This document shows positions 35,346 to 43,693 of a stretch of 64,000 nt of DNA, one piece after another (within the stretch, counting starts at the first letter, position 1; the number at the start of each line of letters is the position of its first letter). The notes under the pieces are model-generated. The model made no database searches. It worked only from the letters and a program-made list of their open reading frames with translations, and was not told the origin of the DNA. Origin of the DNA: Sphingobium amiense (GTDB lineage: Bacteria; Pseudomonadota; Alphaproteobacteria; Sphingomonadales; Sphingomonadaceae); contig NZ_AP018664.1 in assembly GCF_003967075.1 (NCBI RefSeq), positions 1,860,001 through 1,924,000 of the forward strand, written 5' to 3'. Position numbers and translations under genes: made by a program.

Positions 35346-37493
35346 TCAGTTCTTCTTTTTCTTGTCCTGATACTCCCAGTAGCGGCGCGCCTCGTGCGAG
35401 ATGTAGCCGCGGATCGTATCGGCTTCCGCCGGGGTGAGGCGGCTGCTGAAGCTCACCATCCCGTTATCCTTCAGCGCGCCGTCGATGACGATCATCTTGA
35501 AGGTATCGGCGCTGGTCAGCGCGCCCGAATAACGCAGGTCGGGCAGAACCTTGTTGCCGACCGCCGCTTCGCCATGGCAGCGCGAACAGTTGGCGGAGAA
35601 GGCCTCGCGCCCCTGCTGGATCTGCGCGGCCGTCCATGTCTTTTCCGGCGACAGGTCGACGCGCTGCTCCACATCCTTGGCGACCGGCGGCAGGGTCGCC
35701 TTTCCGCCGAGCGTGAAGGTCAGCAGGCGGCGCGGCGCATTGCGGGCGCCGGCCTGTTCCTCGCCGAAGCCGGTCGTCAGGCCATAGCCCGAACCCCAGC
35801 CGACCAGCACCGACACATATTGCTGCCCATCGATCGAATAGGTGATCGGCGCGGCCAGAATGCCCATGCCGGTGGGGAATTCCCACAGCTTGTGGCCATT
35901 GCGCGCGTCATAGGCGGTGAAGCGTCCGTTCGCGAGACCCTGGAACACGACATTGCCCGCCGTGCTGACGACGCCGCCATTGGCGGGGTTGGAATGCTCC
36001 ACGCGCCACACTTCGCGCTGGTTCACCGGGTCCCAGGCGATCAGGCGGCCCTTCTGGGTCTTCACCAGCGCCTTGCGGGCGTCGAAATCGTCCGGCAGGC
36101 CCGCCTGCGCGAAGTTGACGCCCAGATTCCATGCGCGCGGATGATATTTATACTTGGCGTCCGCCACATATTTCACCGGAATTTCCATCGTCGGGATATA
36201 GACGAGGCCGGTCTTGTGGCTGAAGGACATCGGGTGCCAGTTGTGCGCGGCATAGGCGCCCGGCGATCCGACGAAGGGCTTGCCCGGCTTGTAGCGCGCC
36301 TCGGGCGTTTCGATCGGGCGTCCGGTCTTCATGTCGATCCCGGTCGTCCAGGTCTGCGGCACGAAATTCTTCGCCGAAATCAGCTTCCCGGTCTGCCGGT
36401 CGAGCACGTAGAAGAAACCGTTCTTGGGCGCCTGCATCAGCACCTTGCGGACCTTGCCGTCGATCTTGATGTCGGCCAGCGTCATCTGCGCGGTCGCCGT
36501 GAAGTCCCAGTCGTCGCCCGGCGTCGTCTGATAATGCCAGACATACTGGCCATTGTCGGGATTGATCGCGACGATCGAGGACAGGTACAGATTGTCGCCG
36601 CCGCCCGGCGAACGGATGTCCCGCGACCACGGGCTGCCATTGCCGGTGCCGACATAGAGAAGGTTGAGTTCGGGATCGTAGCTCATCGAATCCCAGGCCG
36701 TGCCGCCGCCGCCTGCCAGCCACCATTTGCCGTGCCAGGTCTTCGCCGCCGCCTTCAGATAATCGCCTTCGAAGCCCTTGGACGGGTCGCCCGGCACGGT
36801 GTAGAAACGCCACGCCTGCTTGCCGGTCTCCGCGTCATAGGCGGTCACATAGCCGCGCACGCCATATTCCGCGCCGCCATTGCCGATGATGACCTTGCCC
36901 TTCACGACGCGCGGCGCGCCGGTGATCGTGTAGGGCTTGGTCTGGTCGACCGTGACCACCGACCACACCTTCTTGCCCGTCTTCCGGTCGATGGCGATCA
37001 GGCGGCCGTCAAGCGAGCCGACGTAAATCTTGTCGCCCCACGCCGCCACGCCGCGATTGACGACGTCGCAGCATGCCTTGTCGCCCATGTCCTTGGGCAC
37101 TTCGGGGTCGTAGGTCCACAGATGCTTGCCCGTCTTCGCGTCGAGCGCGACCACCTTGCTCCAAGCGGTCGAGAAATAGAGCACGCCGTCGATCATCAGC
37201 GGCGTCGCTTCCTGCGCGCGGTTGACGTCGAGGTCGTAGGACCATGCAAGGCCCAGCTTGCCCGCATTGTCCACGTTGATCTGGTCCAGCAGGCTGTAGC
37301 GGTCCTCGCTGTAGGTGAGGCCGGTGGTCAGCCAGCTTCCCGGTTCGTTCTTCTGGGACTGGACGATGCGCTGTTCGTCGACCGGCCGCTCACCGCTGGC
37401 AGAAGACGCCTGCTGCCCGGTATTGTGGCAGGCGGCAAGGGCAAATGTGGCCAGCGAGGCCATGAGCAGCGCGTTGCGACGATAGAATCTCAT
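35346..37493 (-). CDS. PQQ-dependent quinohaemoprotein alcohol dehydrogenase, lipoprotein form
   Basis: A 715-residue periplasmic alcohol dehydrogenase with an eight-bladed PQQ propeller and a C-terminal haem c domain. It has the adjacent cysteine pair in DKACCDVVNRG, tryptophan-docking repeats, the TPGDDWDFTATAQM catalytic region, and the haem motif CSRCH near residue 635. It starts at ATG 37493 after AGGAT. The signal peptide ends in the lipobox LAAC (Cys22), so the enzyme is probably membrane-anchored. It follows the TonB receptor on the same strand by 162 bases and may be read from promoter D. The alcohol substrate is unknown; no PQQ synthesis genes are in the window. Confidence 0.93.
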   Translation of the reverse strand: MRFYRRNALLMASLATFALAACHNTGQQASSASGERPVDEQRIVQSQKNEPGSWLTTGLTYSEDRYSLLDQINVDNAGKLGLAWSYDLDVNRAQEATPLMIDGVLYFSTAWSKVVALDAKTGKHLWTYDPEVPKDMGDKACCDVVNRGVAAWGDKIYVGSLDGRLIAIDRKTGKKVWSVVTVDQTKPYTITGAPRVVKGKVIIGNGGAEYGVRGYVTAYDAETGKQAWRFYTVPGDPSKGFEGDYLKAAAKTWHGKWWLAGGGGTAWDSMSYDPELNLLYVGTGNGSPWSRDIRSPGGGDNLYLSSIVAINPDNGQYVWHYQTTPGDDWDFTATAQMTLADIKIDGKVRKVLMQAPKNGFFYVLDRQTGKLISAKNFVPQTWTTGIDMKTGRPIETPEARYKPGKPFVGSPGAYAAHNWHPMSFSHKTGLVYIPTMEIPVKYVADAKYKYHPRAWNLGVNFAQAGLPDDFDARKALVKTQKGRLIAWDPVNQREVWRVEHSNPANGGVVSTAGNVVFQGLANGRFTAYDARNGHKLWEFPTGMGILAAPITYSIDGQQYVSVLVGWGSGYGLTTGFGEEQAGARNAPRRLLTFTLGGKATLPPVAKDVEQRVDLSPEKTWTAAQIQQGREAFSANCSRCHGEAAVGNKVLPDLRYSGALTSADTFKMIVIDGALKDNGMVSFSSRLTPAEADTIRGYISHEARRYWEYQDKKKKN

Positions 37494-37593
37494 CGTACCA
37501 TATCCTGTGAATAGACGATCATGTTGTTTCGGTCGCGGCCGGTCCGGGCACCGGATGCCGCGACGGCATATCATAGGCCACCGGCCGGGTAAG

Positions 37594-37620
37594 CCCATGC
37601 CGGCAGAGCGCCGGCATGGG
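37594..37620. repeat. Intergenic inverted repeat
   Basis: Perfect 11-bp inverted repeat (37594-37604 with 37610-37620), 5-base loop, no T-run, between the TonB receptor and the PQQ dehydrogenase. It may reduce read-through or protect the mRNA. Confidence 0.5.
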
Positions 37621-37655
37621 TATGGGATGCTTCAGGACAGGGACGGCCCGTGCCG

Positions 37656-39938
37656 TCACATCTTGAAGCCGACCGTCGCGCCGAACACGCGCGGCGGACC
37701 GTAGACATTGAGCACCCAGCCGAATGCCGGGAGATCGTTCACGTAGATCCGGTATTGCGACTTGGTCAGGTTCTTGACCCAGGCCGATATGGTCCAGCGG
37801 CTGTCGATCTCGGCGATGCCCACGCGGCCGTCCACGACCCAGTAGCCCGGTTCGAGATTCGAAGGCGCGTTGACCGCCTCCATATATTGCGACGAACGGT
37901 AGTTGGCGTTCAGCGACAGGTCCAGCTTCAGGCCGTCGGTGATCGGATGCGTGTAGAACACCCCGCCCGACGCCGTCCACTTCGGCGAGTTGACCGGACG
38001 GTTGCCCTTCAGGCTCTGGCCGCCGGCGCTGATGTCAGAGCGGATGGACGAGTCCAGCCAGCCCGCCGAACCGGTCAGCTCCAGCCCGGTCGTGACCAGG
38101 ATGCGCGTATCCAGCTCGACGCCGTAGGTCTTGATGTTCGCGGCGTTGATCGTGATCGGAACGGGCGAGGCCGCGCTGTCGACGTTGATGAAGCCGTCGC
38201 GGAAGTCGTAGCGGAACACCGCGCCGTTAAGCTGCACGCGGCGGCCGCCCAGTTCGGTCTTGAAACCCGCTTCATAGGCGGTGAGCGTTTCGGGCTTCAG
38301 CGACGTCAGCGCCGACTGGGGCGATGCATATTCGGCGTTGAACGCACCCGATCGGAAGCCGGTGGAAACGTTGCCGTAGATCATCAGATTGTCGACGAAG
38401 TCGCTGTCGATCTGCGGCTTCCACTGCACGCCCATCTTGAACGAGACATTCTCGTCATGCCGCCTGCCGCCATTTTCGGCGAGCGAGGCGAGCGAGAGCG
38501 GGCCGATGATCGTGGTGGGATGCTGGTCTTCGCCCGACGACACGCCGGTCCCCGCATAGGTGCCGCCCGTCAGGTGCAGCTTTTCCGAGGAATAGCGCAC
38601 GCCCGCGATCAGCGACACCGTCGGCGCGACCTTGATTTCGTTGTGGAAGAACAGCGCGACCGCATCGAGCTTCTGGCCGAAGGGCGAATAGAGGCCCGGC
38701 GCCGCGCCGCCTGCGATGGTCAGATAGTCGTTGTTCTTGAACTTGTCATGTTCGTAGAAGGCGCCGACGACATAGTTCCAGATGTCGTTATTCTTCGACG
38801 CGATCCGCACTTCCTGCGTGAACTGACCAATCTTGTTGCGGTAATAGGTTTCGATCGACGCGCCCGGATCGCCATCGGAATCTTCCGCGGAATCGCGCAG
38901 ATAATATTGATAGCTCGAAATGGAGGTCAGCGTCGCCCAGCCAAGGTCATGCTCCAGCCGCGCGGTGACGCCATAGCCCTTGCTGTGGGCCTGATGCGTC
39001 AGGTTGCCGTGCGAGATATAGGGGTTGGACGAACCGGGATAATGGCCGTCGCCGCGCACGCAGCCCGCATTCCCACCGGTCACGGTCCCATTCAGATAGG
39101 CCGAACAGAAGACCGGCGCGCCAGCGGCCACCGATTCCGGCGTGAAGACGCCGGGCGTGTAATAAGGCGGAAGGTTCGAATGGTCCTTGCCGTAGGTCGC
39201 GGACACGAGCAGCGAGGTGTCGGCGCCCTTCCACTGGATCTGGCCGCGCAGCGCGAATTTCTTCTCGTAACCCTCGTCCCGGCCGGTCGTGACATTCTTG
39301 TAGAAGCCCTGACCCTGATCGACATACATGCCCGAAACGCGGGCGGAAACCGTGTCCGACAGCGGGCCGCTCAGATAGCCTTCGCCACGGATGGTTTCAT
39401 AGCTGTCGTAATTCACCGTGCCGCCCACGCTCAGCGTATCGGTCGGCTTGCGGGTGTAGAAGTTCATCGAACCGCCGGTGGTGTTGCGGCCGAACAGGGT
39501 GCCCTGCGGCCCCTTGAGCGCTTCGACGCGGTCGACGTCGAACAGCAGCAGGTTCGACATGAAATTCTTCGACAGATAGACTTCGTCGACATGCATCGCG
39601 ACGGGCGAGTCCAGGTTGGACGCGAATTCGTTCACGCCGATGCCGCGGATGTTGAAGGCGTTCTGGCCAAGGCCATAGTTGATCTGGACGTTCGGGATCG
39701 CGCGGGCGACCTCGGCGACTTCCTGGACATTCTGCCGCACCAGCGCGTCGCCGGTGACAACCGACATGGTGATGCCCACATCCTGCGCCGACTGGCTGCG
39801 CTTCTGCGCGGTCACGACGATTTCGGACAGTCCGCCATTTTCTTCCTGCGCCATGACCGGACCGGCCATCGCCACCATGCAACTCGTCGCGAGCAGCCCT
39901 CGCACGAGAAGCGGCGTCCGCTTGATCGAATTTGTCAT
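37656..39938 (-). CDS. TonB-dependent receptor, LysR regulon member 2
   Basis: A 760-residue outer-membrane receptor. The ATG at 39938 follows AGGGG; the open frame runs much further upstream but without start signals. The signal peptide ends PVMAQEE. The plug has EIVVTAQKRSQSAQDVGITM, IRGIGVNEFAS and RVEALKGPQGTLFGRNTTGG. It is a close paralogue of the receptor at 27905-30202, with matching segments through plug and barrel. Promoter D upstream carries the same operator-promoter as promoter B, so the two were probably duplicated with their control regions or share one regulator. Confidence 0.93.
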   Translation of the reverse strand: MTNSIKRTPLLVRGLLATSCMVAMAGPVMAQEENGGLSEIVVTAQKRSQSAQDVGITMSVVTGDALVRQNVQEVAEVARAIPNVQINYGLGQNAFNIRGIGVNEFASNLDSPVAMHVDEVYLSKNFMSNLLLFDVDRVEALKGPQGTLFGRNTTGGSMNFYTRKPTDTLSVGGTVNYDSYETIRGEGYLSGPLSDTVSARVSGMYVDQGQGFYKNVTTGRDEGYEKKFALRGQIQWKGADTSLLVSATYGKDHSNLPPYYTPGVFTPESVAAGAPVFCSAYLNGTVTGGNAGCVRGDGHYPGSSNPYISHGNLTHQAHSKGYGVTARLEHDLGWATLTSISSYQYYLRDSAEDSDGDPGASIETYYRNKIGQFTQEVRIASKNNDIWNYVVGAFYEHDKFKNNDYLTIAGGAAPGLYSPFGQKLDAVALFFHNEIKVAPTVSLIAGVRYSSEKLHLTGGTYAGTGVSSGEDQHPTTIIGPLSLASLAENGGRRHDENVSFKMGVQWKPQIDSDFVDNLMIYGNVSTGFRSGAFNAEYASPQSALTSLKPETLTAYEAGFKTELGGRRVQLNGAVFRYDFRDGFINVDSAASPVPITINAANIKTYGVELDTRILVTTGLELTGSAGWLDSSIRSDISAGGQSLKGNRPVNSPKWTASGGVFYTHPITDGLKLDLSLNANYRSSQYMEAVNAPSNLEPGYWVVDGRVGIAEIDSRWTISAWVKNLTKSQYRIYVNDLPAFGWVLNVYGPPRVFGATVGFKM

Positions 39939-40083
39939 ATTACCCCTCATTATAAATGACCTGACGATTGTCCTGAACGGAAGGAGAACATTGCCTCCCT
40001 CCCTGTTTTTTCTTTTTGTCGCCCACGGCCGCGAAAACTGACCAAAGCCTGACAGCTTCTTTGTCGATCGACCGAATGCATGA

Positions 40084-40150
40084 GGAGTAAGTAACCTTCG
40101 ACCATCATCCAATGCCGCCCCAGACAGGCATGCGTTGCTTTTTGGACAAC
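40084..40150 (-). promoter_or_regulatory. LysR-type operator-promoter D, ahead of a TonB receptor
   Basis: On the minus strand: palindrome GTTGT-N7-GCAAC (40134-40150, one base off), 19 bp, CATTGGAT with -35 TTGGAT (40107-40112), 17-bp spacer, -10 TACTCC (40084-40089). Same layout as A, B and C. Confidence 0.75.
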
Positions 40151-40343
40151 TGGAGCAGCGCCCCGGCGCAACGAAGTCACGGGCATCCGGCGGGGCGCGA
40201 TTCGCCTGCCACAAGCCGCGCGCGGCGGCCGGATTCCTGTTTTATTTGCATCGGGACCATATTGACCGGCCTCATCGTTGATGAACAAGCAACGGACCTG
40301 TGGCCGCGCCATCCTCATTCCCTGCGCCGCAAGGTGGTAAGGT

Positions 40344-40356
40344 TGAGCATTGCTCA
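40344..40356. promoter_or_regulatory. Palindrome upstream of the MFS gene
   Basis: TGAGCA-T-TGCTCA, a perfect 13-base palindrome, 163 bases before the MFS start, in the otherwise empty 40151-40518 stretch. It is a possible operator for an unidentified regulator. Confidence 0.4.
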
Positions 40357-40518
40357 TAATTCCACGTGCGGGGAGACAGAGGATTTGGTCGACTTATTAC
40401 TGCCCGGTTCCTGCGATGGGGGTCGCAACCCGGTGCCGATGACACTTCGCGATCCGACCGCCCTCGCCGCGCCCCGTTCACTCGTGGCGGCGTCGCCTCT
40501 CGCACGGCGGGCAGGCGC

Positions 40519-41766
40519 ATGACGCTATCGTCCCGCACGCCCCGCGCCGTCATCGCGGTCCTCTTCACGACCTATCTCGTCTGCTATCTCGACCGGCTCG
40601 TGATGGCGAGCGCCATCCCCTTCATCGCAAAAGACCTTCAGTTTTCCGCGACCGAATCCGGCGCGGTCATGAGCGCCTTCTTCGCGGGCTATGCGCTCAT
40701 GCAGATACCCGGCGGCATGCTCGCCGACCGCTACGGCCCCCGGCGGATTCTGACCTGCGCCATATTGCTCTGGTCGGTCTTCACCGCGCTGACGGCGCTC
40801 GCGACCTCGATGGTTTCGCTGGTGGTCGTCCGGATATTGTTCGGCGTCACCGAAGGCGCGGCGCCATCGGCGGTATCGAAGGCCGTGCGCATCTGGGCGC
40901 CGGGACAGGTGGGCCGGGTCAACGGCCTGCTGCTGGGCGCGACCCAGCTCGGCCCGGCGCTCGCCCCCCTGTTCGTCGCGACGCTGATCGTCGACTGGGG
41001 CTGGCGCGGCGTGTTCTTCTCGCTGCTGGTGCCGGGTCTCATCCTCGCGGCCTTTGTGTTCCGGGTAGTGGGCGACAGGCGCGACGACGCAGCGGCGGAG
41101 CCGGAGCATGTCGCCACGACCGCGCCCCTCCCCGCCGGCCGGTCCAGCCTCGGCCATATCCTGCGCTGCCAGCCGATCCTCTGGTCGGTGGGCTGCGCCA
41201 TTTTCGCCAGCGTCGCCAACTGGGGCATGATGAGCTGGATTCCGACCTATCTCCTCACCCGGTTCGGGCTGAGCATCAAGGATATGGGGATCGCCGCGGC
41301 GATGCCCTTCCTGACGGCGGCCATCGGCTATTATCTGGGCGGCCATATCGGCGACCGGCTTTTCCCGCACCGGCGCGGCCTGCCGATCGCCATCGGCCTG
41401 TTCCTCGCGTCGCTCGCCACCCTGTCGCTGACGGTCGCATCGACCGCGTTCGCGGCGACCGCCGCCTTCATGCTGATCTATTTCTTCCTGTCGATCGCGC
41501 TGTCCTGCCTCTTCTCGCTGCCGCTCGCGGTCATGCCCGCGCCGCTGGTCGCCACCTCGTTCAGCGTGGTGAACGGCGGGGCGCAGATCGGCGCGTTCCT
41601 CGCGCCCATCAGCATCGGCGCGATCCTCGACGGCAGCAGGAACAACTTCACGCTCGTGTTCGCCACGCTGGTGATCGTTCTGGCCGTGGGCGGGGTGATG
41701 GCCCTGCTCATCCGGCCCGAACGGCGGGACGACCTGCTCTCGCCGGGCGGAATGGCGACCGCCTAG
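40519..41766 (+). CDS. Major facilitator superfamily transporter
   Basis: A 415-residue inner-membrane transporter with about 12 hydrophobic segments. The start is ATG 40519; the longer frame from 40366 lacks membrane character in its first 51 residues. The segment FFAGYALMQIPGGMLADRYGPRRIL (split by loops) is typical of the anion:cation symporter family that moves organic acids such as hexuronates and aromatic acids. It is divergent from the TonB receptor at 39938 and probably carries the same compound, or a product, across the inner membrane. Confidence 0.9.
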   Translation: MTLSSRTPRAVIAVLFTTYLVCYLDRLVMASAIPFIAKDLQFSATESGAVMSAFFAGYALMQIPGGMLADRYGPRRILTCAILLWSVFTALTALATSMVSLVVVRILFGVTEGAAPSAVSKAVRIWAPGQVGRVNGLLLGATQLGPALAPLFVATLIVDWGWRGVFFSLLVPGLILAAFVFRVVGDRRDDAAAEPEHVATTAPLPAGRSSLGHILRCQPILWSVGCAIFASVANWGMMSWIPTYLLTRFGLSIKDMGIAAAMPFLTAAIGYYLGGHIGDRLFPHRRGLPIAIGLFLASLATLSLTVASTAFAATAAFMLIYFFLSIALSCLFSLPLAVMPAPLVATSFSVVNGGAQIGAFLAPISIGAILDGSRNNFTLVFATLVIVLAVGGVMALLIRPERRDDLLSPGGMATA

Positions 41767-41789
41767 AGCGCAGCGGGACGAAAACGGCG

Positions 41790-42260
41790 CTATGCGTCGA
41801 TCGGCAATTCGGTGGTGGCCTTGATCTCGGACAGGGCGACCATCGAATTGACTTCCTGCACCCCCGGCACGCGCGACAGCTTCTCGAAAAAGAAGCGTTC
41901 ATAGGCTTCGATGTCCCGCGCGACGATCTTCAGCATGAAGTCCACCGTGCCGAGCAGCACGAAACATTCCAGCACTTCGGGAAATTCCCGGATCGCGGCG
42001 GTGAACTCCTCCAGATTGGAACGCCCTGTCGCCGTCAGCTTCACCTGCGCGAAGATCTGGGCGTTGAGGCCGATCTTGCGCCGGTCCAGCAACGCCACTT
42101 CGCCCCGGATATAGCCCGCATCCTTCAGCCGCTGGATGCGCCGCCAGCACGGCGCCTGCGACAGGCCCACCAGCGCCGCGACATCGGCGGTGGAGCGGCT
42201 CGAATCCTGCTGCACGGCCGCAAGGATCTTTCTGTCGAAGGCATCAAGAAATTCTGACAT
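41790..42260 (-). CDS. Lrp/AsnC-family regulator (BkdR-like)
   Basis: A 156-residue Lrp-type regulator. The N-terminal helix-turn-helix is in DVAALVGLSQAPCWRRIQRLKDAGYI (about residues 24-49) and the C-terminal RAM/ligand domain covers the rest. It is divergent from leucine dehydrogenase and the branched-chain 2-oxoacid dehydrogenase genes. This matches BkdR-type control, where leucine or isoleucine acts as signal. The 120-base divergent gap is AT-rich, as expected for Lrp sites. The effector is inferred. Confidence 0.9.
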   Translation of the reverse strand: MSEFLDAFDRKILAAVQQDSSRSTADVAALVGLSQAPCWRRIQRLKDAGYIRGEVALLDRRKIGLNAQIFAQVKLTATGRSNLEEFTAAIREFPEVLECFVLLGTVDFMLKIVARDIEAYERFFFEKLSRVPGVQEVNSMVALSEIKATTELPIDA

Positions 42261-42380
42261 AATTTATTCGCTCTCAATCTAATGATCGAATATATTTATC
42301 CCATAATCAGCATAAGGGCGGATGAATAGCAATTTTTATCAGGCCGTGCGGTGATAGGATTGCGGCAAGGGAGCAAAGCC

Positions 42381-43436
42381 ATGACGCACGCCTTCGAAAA
42401 TGCCGATTTCCAGGAACGCCTCCACGTCATCAACGACGCGGAAACCGGCGTAACGGGGATCATCGCGATCCATTCCACCGCCATCGGCCCGGCGGCTGGC
42501 GGCTGCCGCCTCTGGCATTATGACACGCAGACCGATCTCGTCACCGACGCGATCCGTCTGGCGCGCGGCATGAGCTACAAGAACGCGATGGCGGGCCTCC
42601 CCTTCGGCGGCGGCAAGGCCGTTCTGCAACGCCCCGAAGGCGATTTCGACCGCGCCGCCCTCTTCCGCGTGTTCGGCGAAGCGGTGGCCGCGCTCAAGGG
42701 CGCCTATATCACCGCCGAAGACGTCGGCACCACCATCGCCGACATGCGCGCCGTGCGGCGGCAGGCGCCTTACGTGGCCGGTCTGGAAGTGGCCGAAGGC
42801 ATGGCCGGTGGCGATCCGTCGCCCTGGACCGCGCTCGGCGTGTTCGAAAGCATGAAGGCCGCCGCGCAGGACGTGCTGAAATTCGACCTCGCCGGCGCCA
42901 CGGTCGCCGTGCAGGGCGTCGGCAATGTCGGCGGCCGCCTGTGCCGCCTGCTGCGGGACGCGGGCGCGAACCTCATCGTTGCCGACGTCGATAAGGCGCG
43001 CGCCGCCGCGCTCGCCGCCGAACTCGGCGCGAAGCATGTCGGCATCGACGAAATCCTCGTCGCGGACGCCGACATCCTCGCCCCCTGCGCGCTGGGCGGC
43101 GTCCTCAACGCGGACAGCATCCCCGACCTTCGCGTCCGGCTCGTCTGCGGCGGCGCGAACAACCAGCTCGCGACCGAAGCGGACGGTCAGGCGCTGGTGG
43201 ATCGCGGCATCCTCTACGCCCCCGACTATGTCGTGAACGCCGGTGGCATCATCAACGTGTCGGCCGAATATCTCGGCGAAACCAGCGATCAGGTCGCCGA
43301 CCGCGTCGGCCAGATCGCGGGCCGGCTGCTGGACGTGTTCCGCCGCTCGACCGAAGAACAGGTGCCCCCCGGCGTCATGGCCGACCGCCTCGCCCAGCAT
43401 CTGATTGCCAGCGCGAGGCGGCGTCAGGCCGCGTGA
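42381..43436 (+). CDS. Leucine dehydrogenase (Glu/Leu/Phe/Val dehydrogenase family)
   Basis: A 351-residue NAD-dependent amino-acid dehydrogenase that converts leucine, valine or isoleucine to the 2-oxoacid. It has GPAAGGCRLWHY, the catalytic lysine in LPFGGGKAVL (Lys79) with KNAMAG before it, and the NAD motif VQGVGNVGGRL near 180. The ATG at 42381 follows AAGGGAG. Its length fits leucine dehydrogenase better than hexameric glutamate dehydrogenase. It feeds 2-oxoacids to the E1-E2 complex encoded next and overlaps the following small gene by one base. Confidence 0.92.
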   Translation: MTHAFENADFQERLHVINDAETGVTGIIAIHSTAIGPAAGGCRLWHYDTQTDLVTDAIRLARGMSYKNAMAGLPFGGGKAVLQRPEGDFDRAALFRVFGEAVAALKGAYITAEDVGTTIADMRAVRRQAPYVAGLEVAEGMAGGDPSPWTALGVFESMKAAAQDVLKFDLAGATVAVQGVGNVGGRLCRLLRDAGANLIVADVDKARAAALAAELGAKHVGIDEILVADADILAPCALGGVLNADSIPDLRVRLVCGGANNQLATEADGQALVDRGILYAPDYVVNAGGIINVSAEYLGETSDQVADRVGQIAGRLLDVFRRSTEEQVPPGVMADRLAQHLIASARRRQAA

Positions 43437-43672
43437 TGCGCTTCGACATCGTCACCCGTTCCGATCCGCAGGCGCTGATCCGACTGCTCAACCACTTCGC
43501 GCAATGCAGCCTGGTGCCCAGCGCGGTGACGGCGAGCGAAGCGGACGGGCGGCTGACGGTGCGCATCGAGCAGCCGGACGTGGAGGAAAAATATGCGGCG
43601 CTGATCGCCGAAAGAATGCGCAATTCCGTGCTCGTCGAAACCGTCAGCCTCCAGCAGGGCGCAGCGGCCTGA
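43436..43672 (+). CDS. Small ACT-like protein in the branched-chain operon
   Basis: A 78-residue protein whose ATG overlaps the TGA of the leucine dehydrogenase gene (TGATG), showing translational coupling. It opens RFDIVTRSDPQALIRLLNHFAQCSLVPSAV and continues with LTVRIEQPDVE. This beta-alpha-beta pattern recalls an ACT or similar small regulatory fold, but I do not recognise the family for certain. Its position between leucine dehydrogenase and E1 alpha suggests a sensor or accessory of branched-chain amino-acid breakdown. Confidence 0.7.
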   Translation: MRFDIVTRSDPQALIRLLNHFAQCSLVPSAVTASEADGRLTVRIEQPDVEEKYAALIAERMRNSVLVETVSLQQGAAA

Positions 43673-43693
43673 CCGGCTCACCAAGGATAACAG

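Noticed and set aside
35394..37514. 706-codon open frame on the plus strand
   Set aside because: Antisense to the PQQ dehydrogenase, which has haem, PQQ and lipobox motifs.
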